64,000 nucleotides of DNA from Biscogniauxia marginata (Eukaryota; Ascomycota; Sordariomycetes; Xylariales; Xylariaceae). A program made the position numbers and the translations under genes. The notes under the pieces were generated by a model. The model worked only from the letters and a program-made list of their open reading frames with translations, did no database searches and had not been told where the DNA came from. This document shows, one piece after another, positions 25,158-37,311 of this stretch. Every line of letters begins with the position of its first letter. The first letter of the stretch is position 1. The stretch is taken from the NCBI GenBank assembly GCA_022695795.1, contig MU404121.1, forward strand, positions 66,580 to 130,579, given 5' to 3'.

Positions 25158-26314
25158 GGAAAGCTTGCCGGTGACGCGGGAGAGACGTCCCAGGTGTAGG
25201 TGTAAGTGTAGGTATAGGTAAAGCGGATGGGGGACGGGAGATGTAGACGCCCATCTGTGATGTGCGATATTGGCGTTCGTGGGAGAGGAATACAGAAAGA
25301 GTGAAGGAGAGCGGGTACAGGGAAAGCGGGTGTGTTGGAGGATTCAGGGGAAATTACTTAATTCGATCCTTACGATTGGTCTTTTCTTTTGTTCTCATTT
25401 ATTTACTTTTTTCACCGGTAACTTGCAGCTAGGATAATGTCTTCTTCACTTGCTTTATTACCCGCCCTTGTGATGACCAGTGTATTACCGAGTACATCTT
25501 GTCCTTCTCGATTGGGTAGGTCACCTGTGAAATCATTGTTTTTGCGAACGTTGCTTGTATTGCGGTGTATGTTAGGTAGCCTTGGTAGATTTTCCCTTGC
25601 TCGCCCCAATTGCTTATAATATGGACGAAGATTATCCCGACGTGAGACCGTACGTAGTAATTCTACCCATCTTGACGAGTAATCTTATGATATATTACCC
25701 TAGGAGGTTGAATCAGTCAGTTTCGAGGCATCCTCGAATAGTTTTTGTTTAACATACAGTGCTGGCCAGCGAGCTTTTGTGTCTATACATGTGTGTAAAG
25801 AGGGCCGGAAGTATTTTTGATAGATATAAGAGTAAGTCAAAGTGAGCTGAGGAGAACATCGTCATGTCGGAGAGGTATATTTGAAGTTGGGAGAGGGTTA
25901 GTCAATAGTTCATAGGCACCTAATCGCTACGCCGTATAATCACGAGAAGTAGTCATTCTTCAATGAGGCCATCTTAGACAACATGTGAACGCGTCAAAAA
26001 CAAGTAGATGTTTTAATTCATTGCGCCGTGCTAACGTGATAAAAGCGCCAGCATCCCATTAGCCCAAAGATGCCGGCCAGCTCTTGACATGGTATCATAT
26101 TCTGGAAAGTAAGAATTATCCATAGGCCAACCTTTCCCAAACCCCCCGACCATCCCCCGCCAACATGCGGCCCTTGCTTGTACTGTAATTTGGAGAAGTG
26201 AAAAGTCTGCCCCGAAAACCCGCTGGGCAGATGGTAATTAATTACCTTATAACAATGTTTCTGAACCAGATCCCTCGAGCTTCCCCCCCCACCCCCTTAG
26301 TATAATATGAGTGC
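25158..26314. other. Convergent intergenic spacer
   Basis: The spacer lies between the 3' ends of the zinc-finger gene (+) and CET1 (-). It holds 3' untranslated sequence; no gene or RNA was recognised. Confidence 0.5.
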
Positions 26315-29079
26315 TTACATAGTCGGCGGGGGACAGCGCCTAGCGAGGACACGAATGTTGTCGACGAGGGCGTCAACCAAATCCGTGTACTTGTTAGGCT
26401 CTCCAGCCATGAGCAAACGGCCGTGTTCTAATACCGCCCTCGAGTCTAACTCGATTTCTAGCTCGTGTTCCTTCGCCGCCCCGCCGTGCGGCTGTGGCCC
26501 CTGACTACCCTGAGTTACCTGTGTTAGGTCGATCTGGTAGAAGCCGTGTTTGTAGCTGAGGCGATCCTTAATACGATCGGGCATGCGATCTTTGTTTGGG
26601 ATCTGGTTGCGCTCGATCTCCTCAACCTCACCATCCCAATCCCACTCCAAGTTGATACTGATGCGGCAGTCTAGGAGCATATGAGGAAGGTGCATATGGA
26701 AGTCGGCGACGCGCGCCTTGACGATCTTGGCTAACACGCCTTTTGTTTTCTGATCGTACGATACCCGTGCCTTGACGGGCAGGTTTGGCTGCAGCAGGCT
26801 GGAGACGCAAGTCGGCAACCGTTGGCGCATCTGGGTTGGAAGTTCGTAGAACCGATCGATCTCTCGACGGTGGACATAGTGGACGGGCACGCGCGACGCC
26901 GCATTAGGATTACGGTGGTATGAGGCCTTGACCTGGTCGTTCAAATAGTCGTTGAACACGCGGTGTTGATTCTATTGTTCGAGTTTTGTTAATCAGCAAC
27001 GGCTAATCGAGGAGATGCTTCGCACAACGGAGATGGGTACAAGTACAAGCAGAAACTCACCTCGGTCATGGAACTCCGAAAGGCAACCCTGGCCCCGTCA
27101 CCCAATATACACTCGCCCGCTCGGACGGGCAGATAGATACGGTCGTTTGTATTCTTGTCAATAATTGTGCCTAGCTTGGCCTCGATCTCAAATTGCACGC
27201 CTCGGGCCTGGATCTCGCCAATATGTGGATTATTCAAGACGTTGAGGACGAGGAAATCCGCGACGGAACGGGAGGCGACATCTAGCGGCTTCGCATTCTC
27301 GATACTGGGCTCCCACGGGAACGTTCGGCCGTCGAAGATGACACCATCTTTGGAAATGGCGTGGCTGGGTTCGTCCGTTTTGATGTTGGTCACCGACCGC
27401 GCCGTCTCCGGCGAGGCATGGCGGGAGACATGCTCCGACTTGACACTCGCGCTTGCATCATGGTGTTGATTGCCGTTGGCGAGGCCACCTCCGGTCGGAG
27501 CAGCGGCATGTTGTTTGATAGAAAAGTTCCGACTCGCGTTGAGAGGCCGCCCTCTGCCGCACTGAGCCCAAGTCGGAGGGGAACTGTGCGGCACGCGCCT
27601 GCGGCGCTGGATCATGGGAGAAGCTGAAGACTGCGCCGCCATGGCCTGGGACGCGGGGACGTGGTTGCCGTTTAACTTTGGAGGGGGGGGTGGCTGGCGG
27701 TGGTTCTCTAGCTCATCCGGGCGAAGGTCCCGATCGTCTAGCTTTCGTTTCGCGGCGGGTACTTCCCGTTGCTGGTGTTGGTGTTGCGGATCCATATTTG
27801 AGATGGAATTGACTGGAACCTGCGAGAGAGGTTGAGAAGGGTAGGGATCGGGCTCACCGCCGATAGACTGGGGGCGCTGCTGACCCGTGCTGATAGGAAG
27901 ACTGGGTACGCGTGTTTTTGGTGAGACACTCATACTTCTTTCACGCTCGCTTCGGGACTGCTGAGACTGCTGGGACTGTTGGGACTGAGACCTGCGGTGC
28001 GTTTCAGCAGCGGCGGCGGCGGCGGCAACTGATGTATCATAAGCGCTATGGCTCACCGTCGACATGCGCGGAGCGGAGGCGGACGGAGGGGGAGGAGGTG
28101 AGGATTGCATAGGTAGTGGAGGAGGATATGACGCGGCAGAAGAAAGTCGTTGTTGGTGTTGTTGGTACGGACTCGGTGGCTGTTGGAAGCTTGCGGCCGG
28201 AGATTGCCGTGCAAGACCTGGCATGGGCAGGCCGAGGGGCGTCGGGGGTTGCGAGGATTGGTGCGGGTGTTGGTGTGTCGAGGCGACGGGGCTGCCCTGG
28301 ACGTAGGGAGGCCCGTACGGCGCGTGTTGGTTTTGTTGACTGTGAGCCGACGTGGGCGTGGGTGTGGACTGGACCGAGGCGGATCTCTGATGCAGATATT
28401 GGTGGCTGCCGCCGGGCGTGCCAACCGGCGGTGTTTGTGGCAATGGCTGCTGCTGCTGCTGTTGCTGACCCTGCATATACGAGACGGCACTAGCTGGAGC
28501 TGCCGGCTGCGGCTGTGGACCGTAGCTATCCCGTGAGTAGGCAGATGGGGGGCCGTACTGGTGTCGTTGGATAGGGCTCACCGGTGGCTGGTGTTGCTGT
28601 TGTTGTTGTTGCTGCTGCGACGCCGGGAACGGGTAGCCTCCGCTGGCGGCGCTCACGGAAGAGGTAGGTGTCTGTCGGTAAGGCGAAGGCCCCGATAACG
28701 AGGCGCTTCCTGGCGATCGCAGCTCGTGAGGTGCTGGGGGCTGGAGTGGAGGAACTGGCGGTCTACCCGAAAATGCGTTGGCGGGTGGATGATAACTAGT
28801 GGGCGATGCGTAGGCGCCGGCAGAGGAGGGGGGGTAGTCGTGAGGTTGAGGCACGGGCGAGGCGTGTGTCGAATGGCTGTAGTCTCGGAACGAGTGAGGC
28901 GGCGGGCCGGCCTGGACCGGTGTTGCGGGCGTAGCAGAGGTGGGAGTGGCAGATGCGGTAGAAGCAGATGATAGTTGATGAATTTGTGGTTTGGATGAAG
29001 TTGCGCCGCCGCCGCGATCACGACCACCAGTACCTCCTCCTCCTCCTGCGTCCGTGTTCAACATAGCGCGTAGATCCAT
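26315..29079 (-). CDS. CET1: mRNA-capping RNA 5'-triphosphatase (beta subunit)
   Basis: Two exons, complement(26315..26971, 27061..29079), 891 residues. It removes the gamma phosphate from nascent pre-mRNA 5' ends, the first capping step, in the nucleus with the guanylyltransferase Ceg1. The catalytic tunnel-fold domain occupies roughly residues 555-890. Seen metal-binding motifs are QFEIEAKLGTII (about 628-640), a central strand ISINLEWDWDGEVEE (about 775-790) and HELEIELDS (about 838-847). The first 550 residues are Pro/Gln/Ser-rich low complexity with several polyglutamine runs, much longer than in yeast Cet1, whose total length is about 550. The intron sits inside the catalytic domain between SSMTE and NQHRVFNDY in phase 0. 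The tail RCPPPTM ends next to a GTAAGC, so a further 3' exon is possible but not needed. Confidence 0.93.
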
Positions 29080-31740
29080 TGTCGCGACAGTAGCCTTCTT
29101 CGCAAGCTAGAGTGGCTGACTGACTCTGATTTCTTCTCTTGCGCGCACTGTCATATGTTCGCATACTCTTGCATACTCTCTTCCACGCTCGCAATCCGCG
29201 TTATTCACGTCATCGGTACAGCAAGCAGAAACAGCGATAGACTATCAATCCATAGCGCAAGTTTGCAAGACGATTATTGCGATGCTGGAATTGATCAATG
29301 CCCGTTCATTCGTTCGTCGTCTGGGCTGACATGCGAACAAGAAATAGCGTCCGAGGTTTTCGGCAAACGGACGGTGGGACAGAATTCGTCGTCCGGTCTT
29401 GTCTGATGTTATAGTATTATTATTATTATGTTCAAGCCAATCTCATTCAGTCGTCAACCCTCGCACAATGCCGAGTGTCTGTGTGGCTTTGTTCTTTGCA
29501 GGACAAGAGAACGTAGAGACAGACAGACGATCGGAAACGAGTCGGAACTAGGAGACGGCGGGCAACCACTGAGGCACGCGTTATCTCGGTGACGACGGGG
29601 GAACTAATAATAATGCGAAATTGTAGGCAGGGCAATAGTTTCGAGGGCTATTGAAGTGGACGTGGACGGGGATGTGAACGTGGCAGCGAGGACAAAAAGC
29701 ACGGTTGGTTACTTGGCTTTGCCCGGTAGTCCATAAAAATATTCAGGGATGAAATGCGAAAAGCGTGGACGAAGGAGGAAAAAAAAAGGTTTAAGTCAGT
29801 CCGGGTCTTATCAAGTTTTCCTAGTTCCATTGTGACATCCCATACTATACTACTGCATAGGTACGTTGATTGCCTCGACATGTACTGCAGCCGGCTTTGA
29901 ACCGATTGCGTTACATGGTAGAGGGGTACTGTAGGGCCTTGCCCATAACAGCGTTTGTCGACATTTATATGCTGGGCTGCTAGCGCTAGGTATGGAACTA
30001 AGCTGAGAGGTACCTACATTTGGTGTAGTTCGGCATTGACATGTACATACAAGTGTGCACTTAACTAACCGTCTTCTACCCTGACGCGGGAGCTTGGTCG
30101 CAAGGAAAGAAAACAGAACATCAAAAAGGGCAACAGAAAAAAAACCAAGGAAGGAGAGAATATTGCGATTTAATTGCGAGTTGATGGCCTATAGTTTGCA
30201 GATATGATGACTTGTAAACCAATACTCGACGTGGTCGGAAAGAAAAAGGAAATTTGTTATAGGACAAGTATATAATTGGTGCAAGTATAGGTACAGAATA
30301 CCCCTAATCATATCAATAAAGTCGTAAGTAGTGAAGATGGAGAAATTTGCGTAGGTGAGGTCCAGTAGCAAGTAATAGATGGGCGCAAAGATCGCCGCTT
30401 TCGGAATGCCATCATTGATGACATATAAACAAAAAAGAAAGAAAAAGTACCTAATACCTACCTTGGGTAATAATGATAGACCAGGCATAACGGAAACAGT
30501 AGGGGATAGGTCTTTATTTATATATACCTATCCAAGAACATGGAAGTCTTTAGCCTAGAGAAGCAGAAACTTTTGTCCAGTCTCTAATCGTCTTGTATTA
30601 AAGACATGGAGGATCCAATGAGCCTAGGTGATGGAGAACCTACCTAGGTGGAAGGAAAACATCCCGAACCTTGTGATGCTTGAATGAATAACTCATTGGC
30701 AGACTCGAGCGGGGTGGGAATAGGTTATAGGTCTTAACCCTTTCCTCTTACCCCCCTTTTCAACCTATTGATCTGATTATCTTTTCCTGGAGACTCTCGA
30801 CGACATAGAGAATATGTAACCAACCATGTCTAGCCCAGGCCTTGCACTCGCTTCATCCGGAGGAAGATGCAATATCTAGTCCAGCTTACAAGAGGACAGT
30901 AACATGATCCTGCGTCAACCCTACACTGCGGAAAGGCGATTATAGGCTCGTTTCTGAGCAATCTACTGATAATCCCTAGGTAGATCGAGACTTGGTTTGG
31001 ACGAGAACTATATCCTAAGTGTAGGTAGTCAGTAAGGATTACTACCTCAGGTAACGAAACAACCTACCTGGACGTACCTACTTCCTTATCTGCGCGGCAT
31101 AAAATAGAGGAACAGAAGAGAAAAAAGAAACGAATATTATGTGCTTTTTAGGTAATTTAGATTTAGTGATGGAGGTAGTAGATGATAACCTTGTTAAACC
31201 TACCTGGTTGGTGGTTGTTATTGCATCTACATGATGATATTCAATTATCGAGTACATGGATGTACCTCTAGGTCCACTATATAGCGCTCGGACTATATTA
31301 CGTAAGATATAGCTAGTAGGTAGACAGGGGAGACCACAAGGCAGAGCTGTGCCTGACGTGGACGTGGATAGACCACGGACACGGGCCGGAAACCTCGTCG
31401 CAAACATTTTAGCAAGAGCTTCATCAGAACACCATCCATCCATTCACACTACGTTCGCGAATCTATCTGTTCGCCCCACCCTCACCATCGTTGCGCCATT
31501 TCTCCATTCCTACCTGGTATTTGGGATCTGAGGCCTGCGAGTTCAGTAACCGGCTCGCCTCAATTTGTTTTGCCATCTGCTTTGACTGGCTCCCTCGGGT
31601 ATTGATTCTCAGTACGAAAGCGACCTGAAGTTCATCCCATCCCGCGGCCACAAACTTGACGCCTTCCCATCTGGTGCCAAATTCAGCACGGCTTACCGAG
31701 ACAACACGCCTCCCTACCATTCCGATTGAGTTCGTCCAAT
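29080..31740. other. Divergent promoter region CET1/RPN2
   Basis: A 2.7 kb region between two outward-facing housekeeping genes. It contains short ATT repeats near 29410-29430 and copies of the GGTAGGTA/ACCTACCT motif around 30640-30655 and 31060-31080. No gene was recognised. Confidence 0.45.
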
Positions 31741-34700
31741 ATGCCTGGTCTAGTTACTGCCACCGGCGTGTTGGCCTTCCTGGCCGACGAGGAGCCCGAA
31801 CTCAAGGTCTTTGCTCTCCAGACGCTAAACGATGATATCGACACCGTTTGGTTCGAGGTTGCCGGCGCTCTTGGCCAGATGTACGTCAAGCTTAAACCCG
31901 CCGCTACCACCGCTGCACCGCCGCTCGCTTACTGACTTGATTTTTCCAGTGAGGCTCTCTACGAGGACGAGTCGTTTCCCGAACGCAAGCTCGCCGCCCT
32001 GGTTCTTGCCAAGGTCTACTACCACTTACAGGCTTACGATGAGAGTATGTTCTTCGCTCTAGCCGCTGGCGATCTCTTCAAGCTCGACACCCCGGGTGAG
32101 TTCGAGGAGACGATCATCTCTAAATGTGTTGATCATTATATCGCTACCAAGAACGAGAATCACGTCGTCCTCAATAAGAAGGACAAGGACACTACCCTGC
32201 CTGCTCTAGCTACTGCCTTTGCCAGTGGCACCACTGACGGTAACGCCTCTGCCCTCATCTCTCCGATGACCCCCTTCTCGCAATCGACCCTGCCCTCCAA
32301 ATCACTCCTCTCGAGAGGATCTACCGACAACACCATTCTCGAGCCTTCGTTCGAGCCGCAGAAGAAGCAGCACCGGTCCTCATCCATCGCCTTAACCAAC
32401 AACGAGCTCGATACCCGCCGGGCCATCAGTAGCGTGATCGAACGGCTCTTCGAGAGCTGCCTGAGAGATGGCCGGTATCAGCAGGTTGTAGGCATTGCCG
32501 TCGAGGCGAAGCGGTTGGACGTCGTGAGCAAGGTAATCCAGAGGGCCGATGATGACCACAAGCGCGCCAAGGGCAAGTCGGCCCAGGACCACGTAGTGGG
32601 TCCTGCCGAGGAGCTGATGGATTACTGCCTAGGCATATGCATGGATGTCGTCCAAGAGCGGGCCTTTCGAGATGACATCCTCCAGCTGGTGCTTGACATC
32701 CTGACGAGCGGCAGAGCTAAGGATCCCGACTACTTCTCCATCGCGAAATGCATAGTCTACCTGAACAAGGATGAGCAGGCGCGCACCGTAGTCCGGCATC
32801 TTGTCAATTCCGGCACTGTCGAAGCAACCGCCATTGCCTATCAGTTCGCGTTCGACCTCTACGACAACGGCACACAAGAATTTCTAGGCAAGGTCGTCTC
32901 CGGCTTGCCTAAGGGCGACCCGGCGGTGGAAAAGAAGGACGACCAAGGAAGCGGCGAGTCTGAGAGCGAGCCGTTGCTAAGCAATGACGGTAACCAGACT
33001 GATGCCGAGCTTGGCGAGGTCGACGAGAAGAAGGCCAAGATCTATAAGAACATTCGATCCATCCTAGACGGCACTAAGACTATCAAGCTCAACCTCGAGT
33101 TCCTCTATCGCAACAACCACACTGACCTCAGCATCCTCAACAAGGTGCGAGACAGCCTCGAGGGCCGAAACTCCATTTTTCATACCGCCGTGACATTCTG
33201 CAACGCCTTCATGAACCAGGGCACGACGAACGACAAATTCTTCCGCGACAATTTGGAATGGCTCGGGAAGGCAGTCAACTGGTCCAAGTTTACTGCTACC
33301 GCGGCTCTGGGCGTCATCCATCGTGGGAACCTCTCGCAGTCTAGAAAGTTACTCGAGCCTTACCTTCCGCGTGGTGCCGGCGGCATCAGCGGGGGCTCGC
33401 CGTACTCCCAGGGTGGTGCGCTCTACGCTTACGGTCTGATCCATGCCAACCATGGCGCCGACGCTCTGGACTACCTCAAGACTCAATTTACAGCCGCCGA
33501 AGAAGAGGTCATCCAGCATGGTGGCGCGTTGGGTCTCGGTCTTGCTGGCATGGCGAGCGGCAACGAGCAGATCTTTGAGAACCTCAAGGCTGTTCTGTAC
33601 GCCGACTCAGCCCTCAACGGTGAGGCTGTCGGTCTCTCCATGGGGCTAATCATGCTGGGCACCGGGAACGTGAAGGCTTTGGAAGATATGGTTGCCTATG
33701 CACACGAGACGTCGCACGAGAAGAGCGTCCGAGGTTTGGCCCTTGGCATGGCTCTCATCATGTACGGCCAGCAAGAAGGCGCCGACGTCATGATCGAGGG
33801 TCTCTTGAACGACCCAGATCCCACTTTGCGGTACGGAGGTATTATGACTGTCGCCATGGCCTATTGCGGCACTGGCAGCAACAAGGCAATTCGAAAGCTG
33901 CTGCATATCGCTGTGAGTGATGTCAATGACGATGTACGGCGCATTGCCGTCATGAGTCTTGGTTTCATCCTTTTCCGCAAGCCTGGTAGCGTGCCCCGAA
34001 TGGTCGAACTCCTCTCCGAGTCCTACAACCCGCACGTCCGGTACGGCTCTGCCATGGCTCTCGGTATCTCTTGCGCGGGCACTGGTCTAGACGAGGCCAT
34101 CGACCTGCTCGAACCGATGATGAAGGACCCGACGGACTTCGTCCGGCAAGGAGCGCTGATTGCCTTGGCCATGATAATGATCCAACAGAACGAGGTGATG
34201 AACCCCAAGGTCGCTTCGATCCGTAAGACACTGAAGAAGGTCGTCGGGGACCGACACGAGGACGCCATGACCAAGTTTGGCGCTGCCCTCGCCCTCGGCA
34301 TCATCGATGCTGGCGGGCGCAACTGCACCATTGGGCTGCAGACGCAGACTGGCAATCTCAACATGGCCGGCATCGTCGGCATGGCGGTCTTCACTCAGTA
34401 TTGGTACTGGTTCCCGTTCACCCACTTCCTGTCACTGGCCTTTAGTCCAACATCGATCATTGCGCTAGATCACGATTTAGACCTCCTCGATGTCAAGTTC
34501 CATTGTGCGACAAAGCCGAGCCTCTTCGACTACCCCCCGGAGCAAGAAGTAAAGACGGAGGAAGGACCGACGATGATTGCAACGGCCATCCTTTCTACCA
34601 CCGCCCAGGCCAAGCGCCGCGCACAAAAGAAGGAGCGGGCACAGCGGCGTGAGAGCATGGACGTTGATCCTACATCTACGCCGACCATCTCTAAGCTAAC

Positions 34701-35348
34701 TACTGCCGGCGACAAGATGGATGTTGACGACAAGACCAAATCTGCCGAGGAGAGCAAGGAAAAGAAGGAGGAGCAGACTCCGGCTCCGGGCGAAAAGGAA
34801 ACCTCGGCGCCTCCAACGGATGTCAAGAAAAAGTCCGAAAAGGAGAAACCAGGCTACGAGATTGAGAACATGAGTCGTGTCTTGCCCAGCCAGCTCAAGT
34901 ATATCAGCCTCGTCAAAGGACGATACTGGCCCGTCAAGCTTGTAAGGCCTGGTCCATTAGTAAGTCGAATGTTCATATTTTCTATCTCTATCCAGATGTA
35001 TAAGGCGCTGACTGTGAATTGAAGCCTACTGGCGGCCCTTTACTTTTGCACGACATGCAGCCGGAAAAGGAAAAGGCGCTTATTGAAGAGAAACTGAAGA
35101 AGGTCGCAACGGAGAAGGCCCCGGTCGCCGGTGCCGGCAACGCGCAAAGCAGAAACCCTAGGACGGTGGAAGAAGCTCTGCTGAGCCGGCTAGGCGCGAA
35201 CCCGCCTGTTACCCCAAGCCGAAACGAGAGTGGCGCTGCTGCGGCCGCCGGCGTGCTCACGGCTGTCGACGAAGATGGCGAAGGGGACGAAGAGGCCCAG
35301 CCGCCTCGGGACTTTGACTATTTTACTGAGGATGAGGGCGAAGACTAG
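31741..35348 (+). CDS. RPN2: 26S proteasome regulatory subunit Rpn2
   Basis: Three exons: 31741..31880, 31950..34959, 35025..35348, giving 1,157 residues. Rpn2 (PSMD1) is the large scaffold of the proteasome base and docks Rpn13. N-terminal VLAFLADEEPELKVFALQTL and ALYEDESFPERKLAALVLAKVYY match the family. The middle of the protein (about 400-800) carries tandem proteasome/cyclosome repeats such as GGALYAYGLIHANHG, GLGLAGMASG, RYGGIMTVAMAYCGTG and RYGSAMALGISCAGTG. The C-terminal beta domain with PSQLKYISL and PTGGPLLLHDM is interrupted by a charged Lys/Glu-rich insertion (about 890-965) with repeated MDVD. The protein ends in an acidic tail DYFTEDEGED. It is longer than yeast Rpn2 (945) because of the insertion and tail. 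The start MPGLVTATG is the first ATG. Confidence 0.96.
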
Positions 35349-37311
35349 TTGGGGTGATAGAATCAACAATAGCTAACGGCCCTGTACACTGTAACTATAG
35401 CTGAGGACTAGCCATCTTAGTATGGAATAATCATTTGTAGCGAGGCATATCTGCCTGCCTATAACCTAGCATGTTTTATTGTAACTGACATTTAAAACGT
35501 GAAGCAAGGGGACACGTTGACACAGCCATTTGAGGCAGACTCTTACTCGTAGTTTCAACGTGAAAAAGCTACCCAACTATTTAATAGATTCCTACATCCT
35601 GGTCCCGAACCTACCTCTCGGGGTGCATTTGTGAATATATCGGACATTCATTTCTTATAGCCAGTCATGCATGCTTGGCAGTTTACTTTAGGTAGGTAAA
35701 CCAGGCTCTTATTAGTCCTCTTTATTTTAGACTGAAGTCTTGTTCCTAAAACCGCCTCTAGTCACCAAGTTTACTTACGGGGATAGACGGCTATAAATAC
35801 ACAGGTAGGTAAGGTTTTCAGCCGCCTGCCGCGGTCGTCATCGCGGATAACTATGGCGACATCGTGCCACCAATGTCGGTATAAGAGGCACTTAAATGAC
35901 ATCTCAAAAAAAGGCACGACCAGTGTATTTCTTCTTCAATTAAGATGCCTTTTTCATACCTAGCTACCTATACAACACAGAGTCAAAGTTTCAAGGTCCC
36001 ATTGCCTTTAACAAACTGCTTGTCATTTTCTTTCTATCTGTCGCATATGAGCCCAATTGTTTTCTCCAGGCACGTACCTGTTAGCAGGTTCTAAACAGAT
36101 ACCATGCATGGGTGTAAGTGCTGTACTTCTGCATTTTTCACGGTTTATTTTATGTCTCCTTAATGATTCTCTTTATCCATCCTTCATCGACTCTAACATG
36201 TATTTGAATTGCCACATGTTTAATTTATATCAATTGATTCTTTCTGCTCTAGTTGTTATGACAGGTCTGGCTGACGATTTCTACTCAACAGGTACCTAAA
36301 CGCTTACCTATGCTTACCTTAGGTACCTTTAGGCATCTAGTTGGCTGCCGGCTGCCGACTGCCGACAAACCTGTTGTCATGAAGCGGTTGTTGGTCCTTA
36401 GCAGCGGCATTCGGTAGCGGTATCCGCGCCGACCCGACTTACCTAATGGAACCTGTTGGCTGTTCAGTCAGCACGCGGCAGGGAGACTCGACCCCTGTAA
36501 AATTAGCGCTGAATAGGGGGGTTTATAGACTTTCCATGCCCGTTACAGGTTTATTCAACACCTACACGGAGAGCCTGCCGTGGAACGTGACATACGTCAC
36601 TAACCTGAGCTTCATATTACTACCAGGTACCTACTGGTACCTGCTGGTATTCCTTCTGATTACATACGCCGTGCTACAGGTGATATTTTACGGCTACCGA
36701 CAACGCTACGACCACGATTACAGGCATACCACAACCACGGCCGCCACTCGGTAGGGGGAGGTGTTCTTATCACGGTACAGCATCCATCTCTACGCGCCGA
36801 TACGCGACAAAATGGATACGACGGCCGCTTTCCCCAGAATGCAAGTGCTAAGGTACCTGGCTGTCCGGATAGCGACGGCCCTTTCCCCCTTTCCGCCTTC
36901 CCCCTCACCGGTCGTCGTCGCCGGTCTTTTTAATCAGTCGGCGACTCAGAGTGTTTTGTGCTTTGTGCTTTGTGCTTTTCTCCCAGTTATGCGTCGCCGT
37001 AACGCTCGGAGTCGACTTGCTCTTCATATCGCTTCATCCTTGCCTCTCCAATCCGTTCCTTTCAAGCCGAGTTGCTTTAGCCTGTTCAATACATCAATTT
37101 GGCCTGTGCCCTGTGCCCCGACTCGAGTCTGCTGTGTTGTCTGCTGACCTGGCACACCGCCCTCGAGCTTGTGAGAACTGCTTATGTCAATCGTATATCC
37201 TCGTGACCGCTCGTATGATACAAAGGGCATAGTTCTCGAAGCCACGGCTATGGGCTCTGCATCGAGCACAGCCAACTAACCCCAAGGGCGAAATTCCCTG
37301 TGCAGGCAGCT
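35349..37311. other. Intergenic region upstream of sulfite oxidase
   Basis: The region holds the RPN2 3' end and the sulfite oxidase promoter. A GGTAGGTA copy occurs near 35691 and 35803. An open frame at 36446-36754 with one hydrophobic stretch is the longest possible small gene, but nothing supports it. Confidence 0.45.

Noticed and set aside
24302..25254. Several open frames antisense to the acidic and basic tail of the zinc-finger gene
   Set aside because: They are created by the GAA/GAC repeats and GC-rich sequence of the real gene and consist of simple Ser, Phe or Arg runs.
36446..36754. Small open frame of 102 codons with one hydrophobic segment
   Set aside because: No homology recognised and no supporting splice or promoter signal; it lies in the sulfite oxidase upstream region.
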